From positions 1 to 11,582 of the forward strand of contig BJHC01000026.1 in assembly GCA_014191535.1 (NCBI GenBank): 11,582 nucleotides of DNA. The letters are read 5' to 3'. Under the pieces are notes generated by a model. That model had not been told where the DNA came from. It worked only from the letters and a program-made list of their open reading frames with translations, and did not search any database. Source of the stretch: Cyanobium sp. (GTDB lineage: Bacteria; Cyanobacteriota; Cyanobacteriia; PCC-6307; Cyanobiaceae). The translations under genes were made by a program, and so were the position numbers. Below, piece by piece: positions 1-7,407 of this stretch (position 1 is the stretch's first letter; the number at the start of each line of letters is the position of its first letter).

Positions 1-433
1 GGTCGGCCCCCACCGCCAGCCGTGCCGCCAGCCGCTGGCGCGCGTGGGCGGCGATTTCATCGATGCCGGGGGTGTCCACCAGCTCCACCCCTGCCAGGCC
101 CGGCACCGCCACGGCCCAGGGTTCCCGTTGCTGGCGGCGGGTGCAGCCGTGGGCCACATCGGTGGCGAACACGCTGCGGCCCAGCAGGGCATTGAGCAGG
201 CTCGACTTGCCCACCCCCACCCGGCCGAACACGGCGACCCGCAGCCGCCGCTCCGCCAGGGCCCGCAGCTGCTGATCGAGGGCCTTGAGTTCCGGCCCCA
301 GGGCCGCCCGCTCCCGGTCGCTCAGCCGCAGCTCGGCCCGCCACTGCCGCAGCAGCAGTTCCGAGCGTTCAGCGCTGGAGGGAGCACCCAAGGGTGGCGG
401 GGCAGTCGGCATGCATTGAAGCGGTTGTGCCAT
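1..433 (-). CDS. P-loop GTPase, N-terminal part (runs off left edge)
   Basis: The visible 144 residues begin a TRAFAC-class (Era/HSR1-like) GTPase. A charged, helical N-terminal region (about residues 20-62) precedes a G domain with a G1/Walker A loop GRVGVGKS (residues 70-77), a possible G2 threonine at 98, and the G3 motif DTPG (120-123). The G4 motif (NKxD) and anything C-terminal lie outside the window. Proteins of this kind in cyanobacteria often carry a C-terminal membrane domain, but that cannot be tested here. Two in-frame ATGs are possible, at 433 and 412; neither has a clear Shine-Dalgarno sequence, and the longer form is given. The gene diverges from pepP with fewer than 40 bases between the starts. 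The GTPase call is safe; the cellular role is unknown. Confidence 0.85.
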   Translation of the reverse strand, partial: MAQPLQCMPTAPPPLGAPSSAERSELLLRQWRAELRLSDRERAALGPELKALDQQLRALAERRLRVAVFGRVGVGKSSLLNALLGRSVFATDVAHGCTRRQQREPWAVAVPGLAGVELVDTPGIDEIAAHARQRLAARLAVGAD

Positions 434-470
434 CGTCGCGCTCAGGACCGCCCTGTGCCTCGGGGCCCCC

Positions 471-1805
471 ATGCCGATCCCCATGTTGATGTCGCAGGAC
501 GTGTACGCCGAGCGCCGTGCCCGCTTCGTGGAAGCCCTGGGGGGCGCGGCGGCGGTGATTCCGGCGGCCCCCTTGGTGACGCACCACGCCGACTGCGAAT
601 GGCCCTTCCGCCAGAACAGCGATTTCTGGTACCTCACCGGGTTTGACGAGCCGGAGGCGGTGGCCCTGTTCCTGCCCCACCGGCCGGAGGGGGAGCGCTT
701 TGTGCTGTTCGTGCAGCCCAGGGAAGCCAGCGCCGAGGTGTGGAACGGCTTCCGCTGGGGGTGCGAGGGGGCGGTGGAGCGCTTCGGTGCCGATCGGGCC
801 CACCCCCGCAGCGAACTGGCGGAGCGGTTGCCCGATTACCTCAAGGGGGCGGAGGCGATCGCCTTCCGGGTGGGCCGCCATCCGGCGGTGGAGCCGCTGG
901 TGCTGCAGGCCTGGGGTGCCCAGCTCGATCGGGCCCCCCGCAGCGGTGCGGCGGCCCTGGGGTTGGTGGCCCCCTGCCCGCTGCTGCACGGGCTGCGGCT
1001 GCGCAAGGCCCCCGAGGAGTTGGTGCGGATGCGCGAGGCGGCGCGGATTTCAGCGGAGGCCCATGAGCTGGCGCGCCAGGTGGCCCGGCCTGGCCTGAAC
1101 GAACGCCAGGTGCAGGCGGTGATCGAGCAGCACTTCCTGGAGCAGGGGGCCCGCGGCCCCGCCTACGGCTCGATCGTGGCCGGCGGCGACAACGCCTGCG
1201 TGCTGCACTACACCGCCAACAACGCCGAGCTGCGGGACGGCGATCTGCTGCTGATCGACGCCGGTTGCTCCCTCAACGACTACTACAACGGCGACATCAC
1301 CCGCACCTTCCCGATCAACGGTCGCTTCAGTGGCGAGCAGCGCGCCCTGTATGAGCTGGTGCTGGCGGCCCAGGAGGCGGCGGTGGCGGCGGTGGCACCC
1401 GGGCAGACCGCCGAGGGGGTGCATGACACGGCCGTGCGGGTGCTGGTGGAGGGCCTGCTGGACCTGGGGCTGCTCAGCGGCGACGCCGACGGGATCATCG
1501 AGCAGGGGGCCTACCGCCACCTCTACATGCACCGCACCGGCCATTGGCTGGGGCTGGATGTGCACGATGTGGGCGCCTATCGCCTGGGCGAACACCACGT
1601 GGCCCTGGAGCCGGGGATGGTGCTCACGGTGGAGCCCGGCCTCTACGTGAGCGATCGCCTGCCGGTGCCGGAGGGGCAACCCGCCATCGCCGAGCGCTGG
1701 AAGGGTATCGGCATCCGCATCGAGGACGACGTGGCGGTGACCGACCACGGCCACGAGAACCTCACCGCGGCGGCCCTGAAGGCCCCCGTGGCCCTCGAGC
1801 GCTGA
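471..1805 (+). CDS. pepP: Xaa-Pro aminopeptidase (aminopeptidase P, M24B)
   Basis: This 444-residue cytoplasmic metallopeptidase removes the N-terminal residue from peptides with proline in second position. The N-terminal creatinase-like domain covers roughly residues 10-175 (the stretch around residues 45-60, FRQNSDFWYLTGF, is typical). The C-terminal pita-bread domain carries all five ligands of the dinuclear Mn site: D263 (IDAG), D275 (GDITRTF), H358 (GHWLGLDVHDVG, with H365 as the second conserved histidine), E388 (TVEPG) and E418 (RIEDD). Length and motif spacing match the E. coli PepP type, so the enzyme should be active. ATGs at 471, 483 and 489 are all in frame; the true start is probably one of the latter two, because MSQDVYAERR looks like the natural N-terminus, but no strong ribosome binding site decides it. 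It converges on the HAD gene with 18 bases between stop codons. Confidence 0.95.
   Translation: MPIPMLMSQDVYAERRARFVEALGGAAAVIPAAPLVTHHADCEWPFRQNSDFWYLTGFDEPEAVALFLPHRPEGERFVLFVQPREASAEVWNGFRWGCEGAVERFGADRAHPRSELAERLPDYLKGAEAIAFRVGRHPAVEPLVLQAWGAQLDRAPRSGAAALGLVAPCPLLHGLRLRKAPEELVRMREAARISAEAHELARQVARPGLNERQVQAVIEQHFLEQGARGPAYGSIVAGGDNACVLHYTANNAELRDGDLLLIDAGCSLNDYYNGDITRTFPINGRFSGEQRALYELVLAAQEAAVAAVAPGQTAEGVHDTAVRVLVEGLLDLGLLSGDADGIIEQGAYRHLYMHRTGHWLGLDVHDVGAYRLGEHHVALEPGMVLTVEPGLYVSDRLPVPEGQPAIAERWKGIGIRIEDDVAVTDHGHENLTAAALKAPVALER
855..862. repeat. HIP1 octamer GCGATCGC
   Basis: One copy of the highly iterated palindrome of cyanobacteria, inside pepP. Here it is extended to the 10-base palindrome GGCGATCGCC (854-863). 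Confidence 0.7.
1651..1658. repeat. HIP1 octamer GCGATCGC
   Basis: Second copy of the HIP1 octamer, inside the 3' part of pepP. Confidence 0.7.
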
Positions 1806-1827
1806 GCCGGGGGGCGGTCGCCCTCAG
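1802..1827. terminator. possible hairpin between converging pepP and HAD genes
   Basis: CTGAG (1802-1806) can pair with CTCAG (1823-1827), enclosing the inner stem GGCG/CGCC (1813-1816 with 1819-1822). There is an unpaired bulge on the left side, a very short loop, and no T-tract on either strand. The structure spans both stop codons, so it could stop transcription from both sides, but the evidence is weak. Confidence 0.25.
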
Positions 1828-2600
1828 GCCAACAGCTGCTCCAACACCGTCAGCACCTGATCGGTGCGATCCAGCAGCCGATCGGCGCCGGCGGCCTGCA
1901 GCTGCTGGCCGTAGTGCTCCCGCTGGGCGGATGCGGCAGCGGCCTGCAGGTGGGGCGGCGGCACCGCCAGGCTGATGAACCGTTGCTGGGGCCGCTGCTC
2001 CCGGGCGCGGGCCACGGTGAGCACATCGGCCACGGTGTCCCCCAGGTAGGCCACGGGGGCGGCCGCTGCGCCGAGGGGGGCCTGCAGCAGCTGTTCCGCC
2101 AGCCGCAGCAAGCCGGTGGGATCGGGTTTGTCGGGGGCGTCCCCCATGGCGATCAGCGGCGGTGCCGCCAACCCCAGCCGCTGTTCCAGCACGAAGCGCG
2201 CCGAGGGGGGCTCCGCGCCGCTCACGAACCCCCAGCGCACGCCGGCGGCACTGAGCTGCTCGAACAGGTGCTGGTCCACCAGCAGCGGTTCGCTGCCGAT
2301 GAACCCGCGCCACTGGGCCGGGTCGCCCTCCGGATCGCCGCCGAAATAGAAGCCGTTGAACACCTCCACCAGCGCAGCAAACGGCGGCAGGGGCTCCAGC
2401 CCCCCCCGGCGCAGCAATTCCAGGGAGGCCTCCCAGTCGTTGTTCCAGCGGCCTTCCGCCTTGAGCCCGTCGATGGCGGCAGGCTCCGGCCGCACCCCGC
2501 TGTAGTGGTGCACCGTTTCCACAATCGCCCGGCGGTAGCTGCCCCCCACATCACGGATCACACCGTCGATGTCGAACAGCAGAACGGCCCGGGGCGTCAG
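1824..2600 (-). CDS. HAD superfamily (subfamily IA) phosphatase, apparent CTG start
   Basis: A 258-residue haloacid-dehalogenase-type hydrolase resembling the cyanobacterial hypothetical group within subfamily IA (TIGR01548-like). Motif I is FDIDGV with the nucleophile D10 and D12; motif II is around S127 (GFVSGAE); motif III is K158 (DKPDP); motif IV is GDTVAD with D188 and D192. The cap between residues 40 and 100 includes a WNNDWEAS stretch that I recall as typical of this group. The first canonical start codon in frame (GTG at 2561) would delete motif I. Upstream of it the frame is open to a TGA at 2637-2639 but contains no ATG, GTG or TTG. CTG at 2598-2600, giving (M)TPRAVLLFDIDG, is the best-placed start. 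The substrate is unknown. The gene diverges from the PSRP-3 gene across 62 bases. Confidence 0.85.
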   Translation of the reverse strand: MTPRAVLLFDIDGVIRDVGGSYRRAIVETVHHYSGVRPEPAAIDGLKAEGRWNNDWEASLELLRRGGLEPLPPFAALVEVFNGFYFGGDPEGDPAQWRGFIGSEPLLVDQHLFEQLSAAGVRWGFVSGAEPPSARFVLEQRLGLAAPPLIAMGDAPDKPDPTGLLRLAEQLLQAPLGAAAAPVAYLGDTVADVLTVARAREQRPQQRFISLAVPPPHLQAAAASAQREHYGQQLQAAGADRLLDRTDQVLTVLEQLLA

Positions 2601-2629
2601 GGTGGCGGCAACAGCGGCTGGTAGGTTAG

Positions 2630-3127
<498 letters not shown>

Positions 3128-3135
3128 TCCCCATC

Positions 3136-3160
3136 GCCCCCGCTCCGGCGGGGGCTTTTT
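3136..3160 (+). terminator. intrinsic terminator of the PSRP-3 gene
   Basis: A perfect 8-base-pair stem, GCCCCCGC (3136-3143) with GCGGGGGC (3148-3155), encloses the tetraloop TCCG and is followed at once by TTTTT (3156-3160). It lies 9 bases after the PSRP-3 stop codon. Read from the minus strand, the A/T run precedes the stem and no U-tract follows, so it should not be an efficient intrinsic terminator for the operon arriving from the right. Confidence 0.93.
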
Positions 3161-3171
3161 GTTGGCCTCCC

Positions 3172-4131
3172 CTATTGGCGCGCCTTCAGCACCTGGTTGA
3201 AGCCGCTGGCGGTGATCAGCGCCGGCTGCGTGGCGGTGTCCACCACAAAGGAGCGCGATTCGCTCTGGGTGCTGCCATCGGGATACACGAACGTCACCAC
3301 CCCCTGCAGGGACACCACGGCGCCGCTGCGGCCGATCTCGCGCAGGTCTGACACGTTCACCCGTTGGAACTGGTTGAAGAAGGCCGGGTCGAACTGATCC
3401 GCGGCACCACCACCGATCAACTGCCGTGCCGCCTCGCCGTTGCCGTTGGAGAGATCGCTGTACAGCTGCTGCACCGTGGCGATGGCGTTGTCCAGGGCGG
3501 CCTGCTGCAGGTCTGGGGCCGGCGGCGGCAGCTGCGTGGCGGTGCTGTCGGGCTGGGGGCCGGGGGTGCTGGCTTGGTCCTGGGCGGCGGGCTGGGGCAG
3601 CAGCGGCAGCCCCTGACGGCTGAGCAGCAGCCAGGTGATCAGCCCGGCCAGCCCCACCGCCAGCACCCCGGCGAGGAACCCCAGGGCCGCCACCAACCCC
3701 TGCCCCGATGCCGGCGGGGCTGGTGGGGCCGGTGCGGCGAGCGAGGCTGCTGAGGGGGCTGGCGGTTCGGCAGCGGGCATGGCCGATTCCGCTTCCGCTG
3801 CTCCGCTGGGGCCCGCTTCCGCCAGGCCCAGCAGGCCCCGCAGCACCGCCTCCATGCGGGCGCAGATGGCCGGGGTGAACACGGGGTTGAGTTCCTGCTG
3901 GAGCCGCAGCAGCAGGCGCCCATCGGCGGGCAGGGGGGGCTGCTGGCTGAGGGCGTTGCCGCAGGCCGGTGTCATCACCAGGTATTTCAGGGCCGGCAGC
4001 AGGGCCCCCTGGCTGTCGCCGCAGTAGTCGCCCACCAGCGCCTGCAGGCGCCTTCCGTCGCAGCTCAGGCCGCGCTCCAGATCAGCGAGAACCTGGCGCC
4101 GCAGGGCGGCTCCCAGCTGGTGGTCGTTCAT
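3172..4131 (-). CDS. single-pass membrane protein of unknown function, last gene of the kinase/phosphatase operon
   Basis: A 319-residue protein that I do not recognise at family level. Residues 1-103 are a soluble, probably helical domain with several Cys residues (24, 37, 57, 90). Residues 104-143 are a low-complexity Ala/Pro/Ser linker. Residues 145-171 form one strong membrane helix. A second Pro/Gln-rich linker follows, then a compact C-terminal domain (about 208-319): a helix (AIATVQQLYSDLSNG) followed by alternating strand-like segments (VSLQGVVTFVYPDG, SRSFVVD). That pattern suggests an NTF2-like or IMS-like fold, which is inference. With no signal peptide ahead of the helix, the N-terminal domain is probably cytoplasmic and the C-terminal domain periplasmic. 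Its ATG lies 50 bases inside the PP2C gene, so it is co-transcribed with the kinase system and may be an output or sensor component. Confidence 0.85.
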   Translation of the reverse strand: MNDHQLGAALRRQVLADLERGLSCDGRRLQALVGDYCGDSQGALLPALKYLVMTPACGNALSQQPPLPADGRLLLRLQQELNPVFTPAICARMEAVLRGLLGLAEAGPSGAAEAESAMPAAEPPAPSAASLAAPAPPAPPASGQGLVAALGFLAGVLAVGLAGLITWLLLSRQGLPLLPQPAAQDQASTPGPQPDSTATQLPPPAPDLQQAALDNAIATVQQLYSDLSNGNGEAARQLIGGGAADQFDPAFFNQFQRVNVSDLREIGRSGAVVSLQGVVTFVYPDGSTQSESRSFVVDTATQPALITASGFNQVLKARQ

Positions 4132-5329
4132 CGGGCCGAGGGGGTGCCGCAGGCATCTTGCCGCCTGCGTCGCGCCAGAGGGTGGCCAGGTGCTGCTCCA
4201 GGGGTGGGCAGGCTCGCAGCGGGCTGCGCTGACTGCGGGCCAGCAGGGCGCCGAGGGGATCCCGCTCCGGGGCGGCCAGGAGCCGCTGCCCCAGGGTGGG
4301 ATCGCGCTGCAGCTGCAGCAGCTGGGCGCGGCGTGGGGTGAGGTTGGCCCGGATGCGGCTGGGGTCGGCGCAGAGGGCCTGCTGTTGCTGCAGCACGGGA
4401 TCGGGCCGGGGGGCGGGCCGCTGCGCCAGGCGGCTCCCCACCACCAGCGCCGTGGCGAGGGCCACAGCCCCGCTGCCCAGAGCGAGTGTCAGAGCGGCCC
4501 GCCGGCGCCATTGGCCACCGGGGCCCGGTTGCGCGCGCCGGCCGATGGCCAGGGAGACATCGTCACCACTGCCCTGGCGGGTGATCTGCTCCAGACCGTG
4601 CTCCAGCTGCTGGGGATCGTCCAGGTCGACCACCTGGCTGCACAGGGCCAGAAAATCGGCATCGCTGGCGCACGATTTGCGCACCCCATCGGTGCTCAGC
4701 ACCAGGCCCCGCAGCTGCGGCTGGGCTTCCAGGGGCTGCAGTTGGGCCCGCGGGGCGCACAGGGCAGCCGCCTGGGGCAGGCAGAGGCTGGCGGTGGCCT
4801 CCGCAGCGGCCCGGGCGCCGAGGCTCTCCTCCTGGCTGATCAAGGCTGCGTCCCCAGTGCGGTGGACGGCCACCAGGTCCCAGTCGCCCAGGCCCGTGCA
4901 GCCCCACCACTGCGGCGCCAGCAGCACCAGCCCCAGGGTGCAGCCGTAGGCCACCGGTTCCAAGGGGTCGGCGTTCTGGGGCTGGTGGCGCCAGTCGTCG
5001 GCGATCGCCGCCTGCCAGCGGCCCTGAATCGTGGCCGGCAGCCCCTCGCACAGCAGGTGCCGCCAGGTGGTGCTGTCGCCGAGGGGGGTGCGCTGCAGGG
5101 CTTCCGCGACGGCGCGTTTGGCCTCCCGGCAGGCCAGAGCACTGCCCCGATCGCTCAGCCAGGAGCGGCTGGAGCCATGGCCATCGGCCACCGCCAGCAG
5201 CTGCAGGGCTTCCCCGCTGGGGCCGCTGAGCTCGGCGCTGAGGCTGGTGTCCTGACAGGGTTTTCCCTGGCGGCGGTGGGCGGCGCCGATCACGCTGCAG
5301 GCCCGTGGCGCCAGCCAGGCGGGGGTCAC
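4082..5329 (-). CDS. PP2C-type Ser/Thr protein phosphatase with C-terminal membrane helix
   Basis: This 415-residue protein should remove phosphate from Ser/Thr residues, presumably opposing the kinase encoded two genes upstream. PP2C motifs in order: D27 after RRQGKPCQD, VADGHG with D49, the YGCTLGL block (128-134), GLGDWD (146-151), LSTDG with D214, and GSGDDVS with D256-D257. These retain the residues expected to bind the metal pair. The usual second Asp of the SDGxxD motif is missing (STDGVRKS). A membrane helix lies at about 279-300, followed by about 115 residues rich in Arg, Pro and Gln with no recognised domain. The start is GTG at 5329, whose last bases form a GTGA overlap with the vWA stop codon; an adjacent GTG at 5332 is also possible. 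Reading further upstream gives Arg/Gly-rich sequence antisense in character, so the longer frame is rejected. The 3' end overlaps the next gene by 50 bases. Confidence 0.9.
   Translation of the reverse strand: MTPAWLAPRACSVIGAAHRRQGKPCQDTSLSAELSGPSGEALQLLAVADGHGSSRSWLSDRGSALACREAKRAVAEALQRTPLGDSTTWRHLLCEGLPATIQGRWQAAIADDWRHQPQNADPLEPVAYGCTLGLVLLAPQWWGCTGLGDWDLVAVHRTGDAALISQEESLGARAAAEATASLCLPQAAALCAPRAQLQPLEAQPQLRGLVLSTDGVRKSCASDADFLALCSQVVDLDDPQQLEHGLEQITRQGSGDDVSLAIGRRAQPGPGGQWRRRAALTLALGSGAVALATALVVGSRLAQRPAPRPDPVLQQQQALCADPSRIRANLTPRRAQLLQLQRDPTLGQRLLAAPERDPLGALLARSQRSPLRACPPLEQHLATLWRDAGGKMPAAPPRPDERPPAGSRPAAPGSR
5001..5008. repeat. HIP1 octamer GCGATCGC
   Basis: Third copy of the HIP1 octamer, inside the PP2C gene. 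Confidence 0.7.
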
Positions 5330-6054
5330 CACACCAGGGGGCCGACGTCGTCGGTGGGATCCAGCACGGTGGGCGGCAGGTCCGGCAGGGGGATGTTGCC
5401 GCCGCTGCTGTCGCCCTGCACCTGGCTGGCGGGCATGGACGCCGCCCCCACCACGGCGGTGGAAGCCCACTGGATGTACTGGGCCAGGCTGGTGGCGTTG
5501 CTGGCCTGCAGCGGGCGCCGCGGCGAGCGTCCACCGCCGGGCGGTTCGGGTCCGATGAACTGCTGCAGCACCTCCAGATCGGCGTCGTGGCCGAGGGCGA
5601 TGGCCAGGCGCACGGCCTTCTGGGCCCAGGGCTGACGCATCAGCGTGGCCAGGCCCGTTTCGAAATCATCGGTGGGCTGGCCATCGGAGATCAGCACCAG
5701 CACCGGCGGCAGGGCCCGCTCCTCCATGGGGGGCGACTGCAGCACCTCCGCCAGCCGCTCCAGGGCCTCGCCCATCGCCGTGATGCCGCCGGCCTCCAGA
5801 TCGCGCCATTGCAAGTGGTCCACCGGTGTGGGCTGCTCCAGGTGCCATTCCGCCCGGTCGGCGAAGCGCAGGGCGCGCACCAGCACCCGTGCCTCCGGGT
5901 TCTCGCGGGCCACCTCCGCCATGCCCGGCAGGGATTGGCGGATCGCCTGGTTGAGGGCCTGCATCTTGCCCTGGGCGGCCATGGAGCCGGAGCAGTCGCA
6001 GAGGTAGATGAAATGCAGCGGCCGGTTGCTGAGCCGAACGTTGGGGAAGGGCAT
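5326..6054 (-). CDS. von Willebrand factor A domain protein (TerY/YegL-like)
   Basis: A 242-residue soluble vWA protein with a full metal-ion-dependent adhesion site: D20-x-S22-x-S24 (CDCSGSM), T92 in GGITAMG, and D124 in LISDGQPTDD. There is no signal peptide or membrane helix, so it should act in the cytoplasm. The short N-terminus leading straight into the first strand (RPLHFIYLCDCSGS) and the LISDGQPTD strand resemble TerY and E. coli YegL. The last 40 residues are Pro/Gly/Ser-rich and probably unstructured. In TerY-P / YegI-K-L systems the vWA protein is encoded with a PP2C and a kinase, and the same trio is contiguous here. ATG at 6054 is well supported by a Shine-Dalgarno sequence 9 bases upstream. 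Its exact role (scaffold, or binding of phosphorylated partners) is not shown by sequence. Confidence 0.93.
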   Translation of the reverse strand: MPFPNVRLSNRPLHFIYLCDCSGSMAAQGKMQALNQAIRQSLPGMAEVARENPEARVLVRALRFADRAEWHLEQPTPVDHLQWRDLEAGGITAMGEALERLAEVLQSPPMEERALPPVLVLISDGQPTDDFETGLATLMRQPWAQKAVRLAIALGHDADLEVLQQFIGPEPPGGGRSPRRPLQASNATSLAQYIQWASTAVVGAASMPASQVQGDSSGGNIPLPDLPPTVLDPTDDVGPLVW

Positions 6055-6063
6055 GGCCGAGGG

Positions 6064-6069
6064 TCCTCC
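6064..6069 (-). promoter_or_regulatory. Shine-Dalgarno GGAGGA for the vWA gene
   Basis: The minus strand reads GGAGGA followed by 9 bases and then the ATG at 6054. It sits in the 18-base gap after the kinase stop, the only internal junction of the operon with no overlap. This is the clearest ribosome binding site in the operon and fixes the vWA start. Confidence 0.8.
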
Positions 6070-6072
6070 GGT

Positions 6073-7407
6073 TCAGGGGCGCAGCACGGTGATCGGGCCG
6101 GCGCCGCTGCGGAGCTGCTGCAGGGCCGCGAGATTACAGGTTTTGCCGGGGGCCAGGTCGATCGTCTGGCCGTTGCTGAGTTGGCCCTGCCAGGTCTCGG
6201 CGCTGAGGTTCTGCAGCCCCAGCAGCTGGGGATCCTCCGGGTGGCTCACCAGCCGTGCCAGGGGCTGGTGAAGGGTGATCGGCCCCCAGGGATCGGCGTG
6301 GTGCCGGTGCAGTTCGTTGCCAACGGCTGCGGTGACGCGGCCGTTGGCCAGTTGCAGCTGCACCGGGGGCGGCAGGGGCGTGCCGCACTGCCAGCAGGCA
6401 CCGGGGGCGGCGGGGTTGGGAAAGGTTTCCTGGCCGCAGTGGGGGCAGAGCTGGCGTTGGTCGAGGCAACGGCTCAGCTGTTGGGTCCACTGGCCCGTGA
6501 GGGGCCGCCGATCCGGATGGCGCAGGCCCGGCCCGAAGCACTGCTCAAACAGCTGCTGCAGCGGCCGCGGGTAAATCGGCCAGGTCACCACGGCGGCGGC
6601 GTGCTCCTCGGGGTGGGGCCGGTTGGCGGGGTCGTTGGGATCAAAGATGAACAGCGCCTCCTCGCCATAGAGGCGGCGGCGGGCCGGTTCATCCAGGCAG
6701 CGGATCGCCAGCTCCCGCTGGCCGCGGAAGGGGTCATGGCGGGTGATCAGCCGGAAGATCAGCACCGCCAGGGAGAACAGGTCGCTGCTGGCACCCGGTT
6801 TGGCCTGCCCGAGCAGCACTTCTGGGGCCATGAAGCCCGGGGTGCCCAGCACGGAGCCGCCCCCCTGGCCGTCGATGTCGACGTTGTCGTTATCGCAGAT
6901 CAGCACCCGGCCACTGCTGGGCTCCAGAAACAGATTGCCCAGGGAGATGTCCTTGTAACAGAGCCCCTTGAGGTGCAGGTGGTGGAAGCCATCCGCCAGG
7001 TGGAAGCAGGCCCGCAGCACGTTCTGGAGGCTGATCTCCAGCTGACCGCCCGCGTGCTGGTGGGCCCCCACGAAGCCCGCTGGCCGCAGGGCCATCAGGT
7101 AGCCGACCCCGGCCTTGGGGTGGCGGATCAACGGCCGGCTGGCCGCCGTGGGCTCCAGCAGCGCCAGGGGCCAGAGGAAGTCGCCGTTGGGGGCCCCCAG
7201 GGCGATGCTCTGGCGCAGGCGCCGCGGCAACTGCGGGTCCCGTGCCAGGCAGGCGGGCAGGTACCACTTCAGGGCCAGTTGCTCACCGCCGCAGCTCACC
7301 GCGTACACCTGCCCCTGGGTACCGCCCCCCAGGGCCCGCTGGATCTGCAGCGGTTGATCCAGCCCCTCGAACCGCAGGCTGGCGCCCTCCGGCAGCAGGC
7401 CGGTCAT
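6073..7407 (-). CDS. Ser/Thr-kinase-like protein with zinc ribbon and C-terminal beta domain
   Basis: A 444-residue soluble kinase-fold protein, presumably the phosphate donor enzyme of the operon. It has a glycine-rich loop GGGTQGQV (27-34), the ATP-anchoring K47 (LALKWY), a catalytic loop YKDISLGN (D153, N158) in place of HRDxxxxN, a CDNDN stretch (D172) in place of DFG, and GTPGFMAPE (188-196) as activation segment end. The helical C-lobe runs to about 315. A zinc ribbon follows: C321-x2-C324 and C338-x2-C341. Residues 349-444 look all-beta, with a pattern (GLQNLSAETWQG, a Gly-Gln turn, LAPGKTCNL) compatible with an FHA-like or Ig-like fold; this is inference. ATG at 7407 overlaps the FHA stop as ATGA. 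Frames extending upstream of it are antisense of the FHA gene's codons. It resembles the kinase of TerY-P / YegI type systems more than receptor-type PknB kinases: there is no membrane helix and no PASTA repeat. Confidence 0.9.
   Translation of the reverse strand: MTGLLPEGASLRFEGLDQPLQIQRALGGGTQGQVYAVSCGGEQLALKWYLPACLARDPQLPRRLRQSIALGAPNGDFLWPLALLEPTAASRPLIRHPKAGVGYLMALRPAGFVGAHQHAGGQLEISLQNVLRACFHLADGFHHLHLKGLCYKDISLGNLFLEPSSGRVLICDNDNVDIDGQGGGSVLGTPGFMAPEVLLGQAKPGASSDLFSLAVLIFRLITRHDPFRGQRELAIRCLDEPARRRLYGEEALFIFDPNDPANRPHPEEHAAAVVTWPIYPRPLQQLFEQCFGPGLRHPDRRPLTGQWTQQLSRCLDQRQLCPHCGQETFPNPAAPGACWQCGTPLPPPVQLQLANGRVTAAVGNELHRHHADPWGPITLHQPLARLVSHPEDPQLLGLQNLSAETWQGQLSNGQTIDLAPGKTCNLAALQQLRSGAGPITVLRP

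Noticed and set aside
462..469. The GGGGCCCC palindrome just ahead of pepP as an operator.
   Set aside because: Short G/C-only palindromes are expected by chance in this base composition.
1050..1754. A minus-strand open frame of 234 codons opposite pepP.
   Set aside because: An antisense shadow of a well-conserved enzyme; no recognisable motif.
3128..3171. A bidirectional terminator between the PSRP-3 gene and the operon end.
   Set aside because: The T-tract is only on the plus-strand side; on the minus strand nothing U-rich follows the stem.
5330..5470. An N-terminal extension of the PP2C frame to an upstream start at 5470.
   Set aside because: The added residues are Arg/Gly/His repeats from the other frame of the vWA gene; the GTGA junction gives a natural start.
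4190..5635. A plus-strand open frame of 481 codons opposite the PP2C gene.
   Set aside because: Low-complexity Gly/Gln/Ala-rich translation with no motif; the PP2C on the other strand has a complete motif set.
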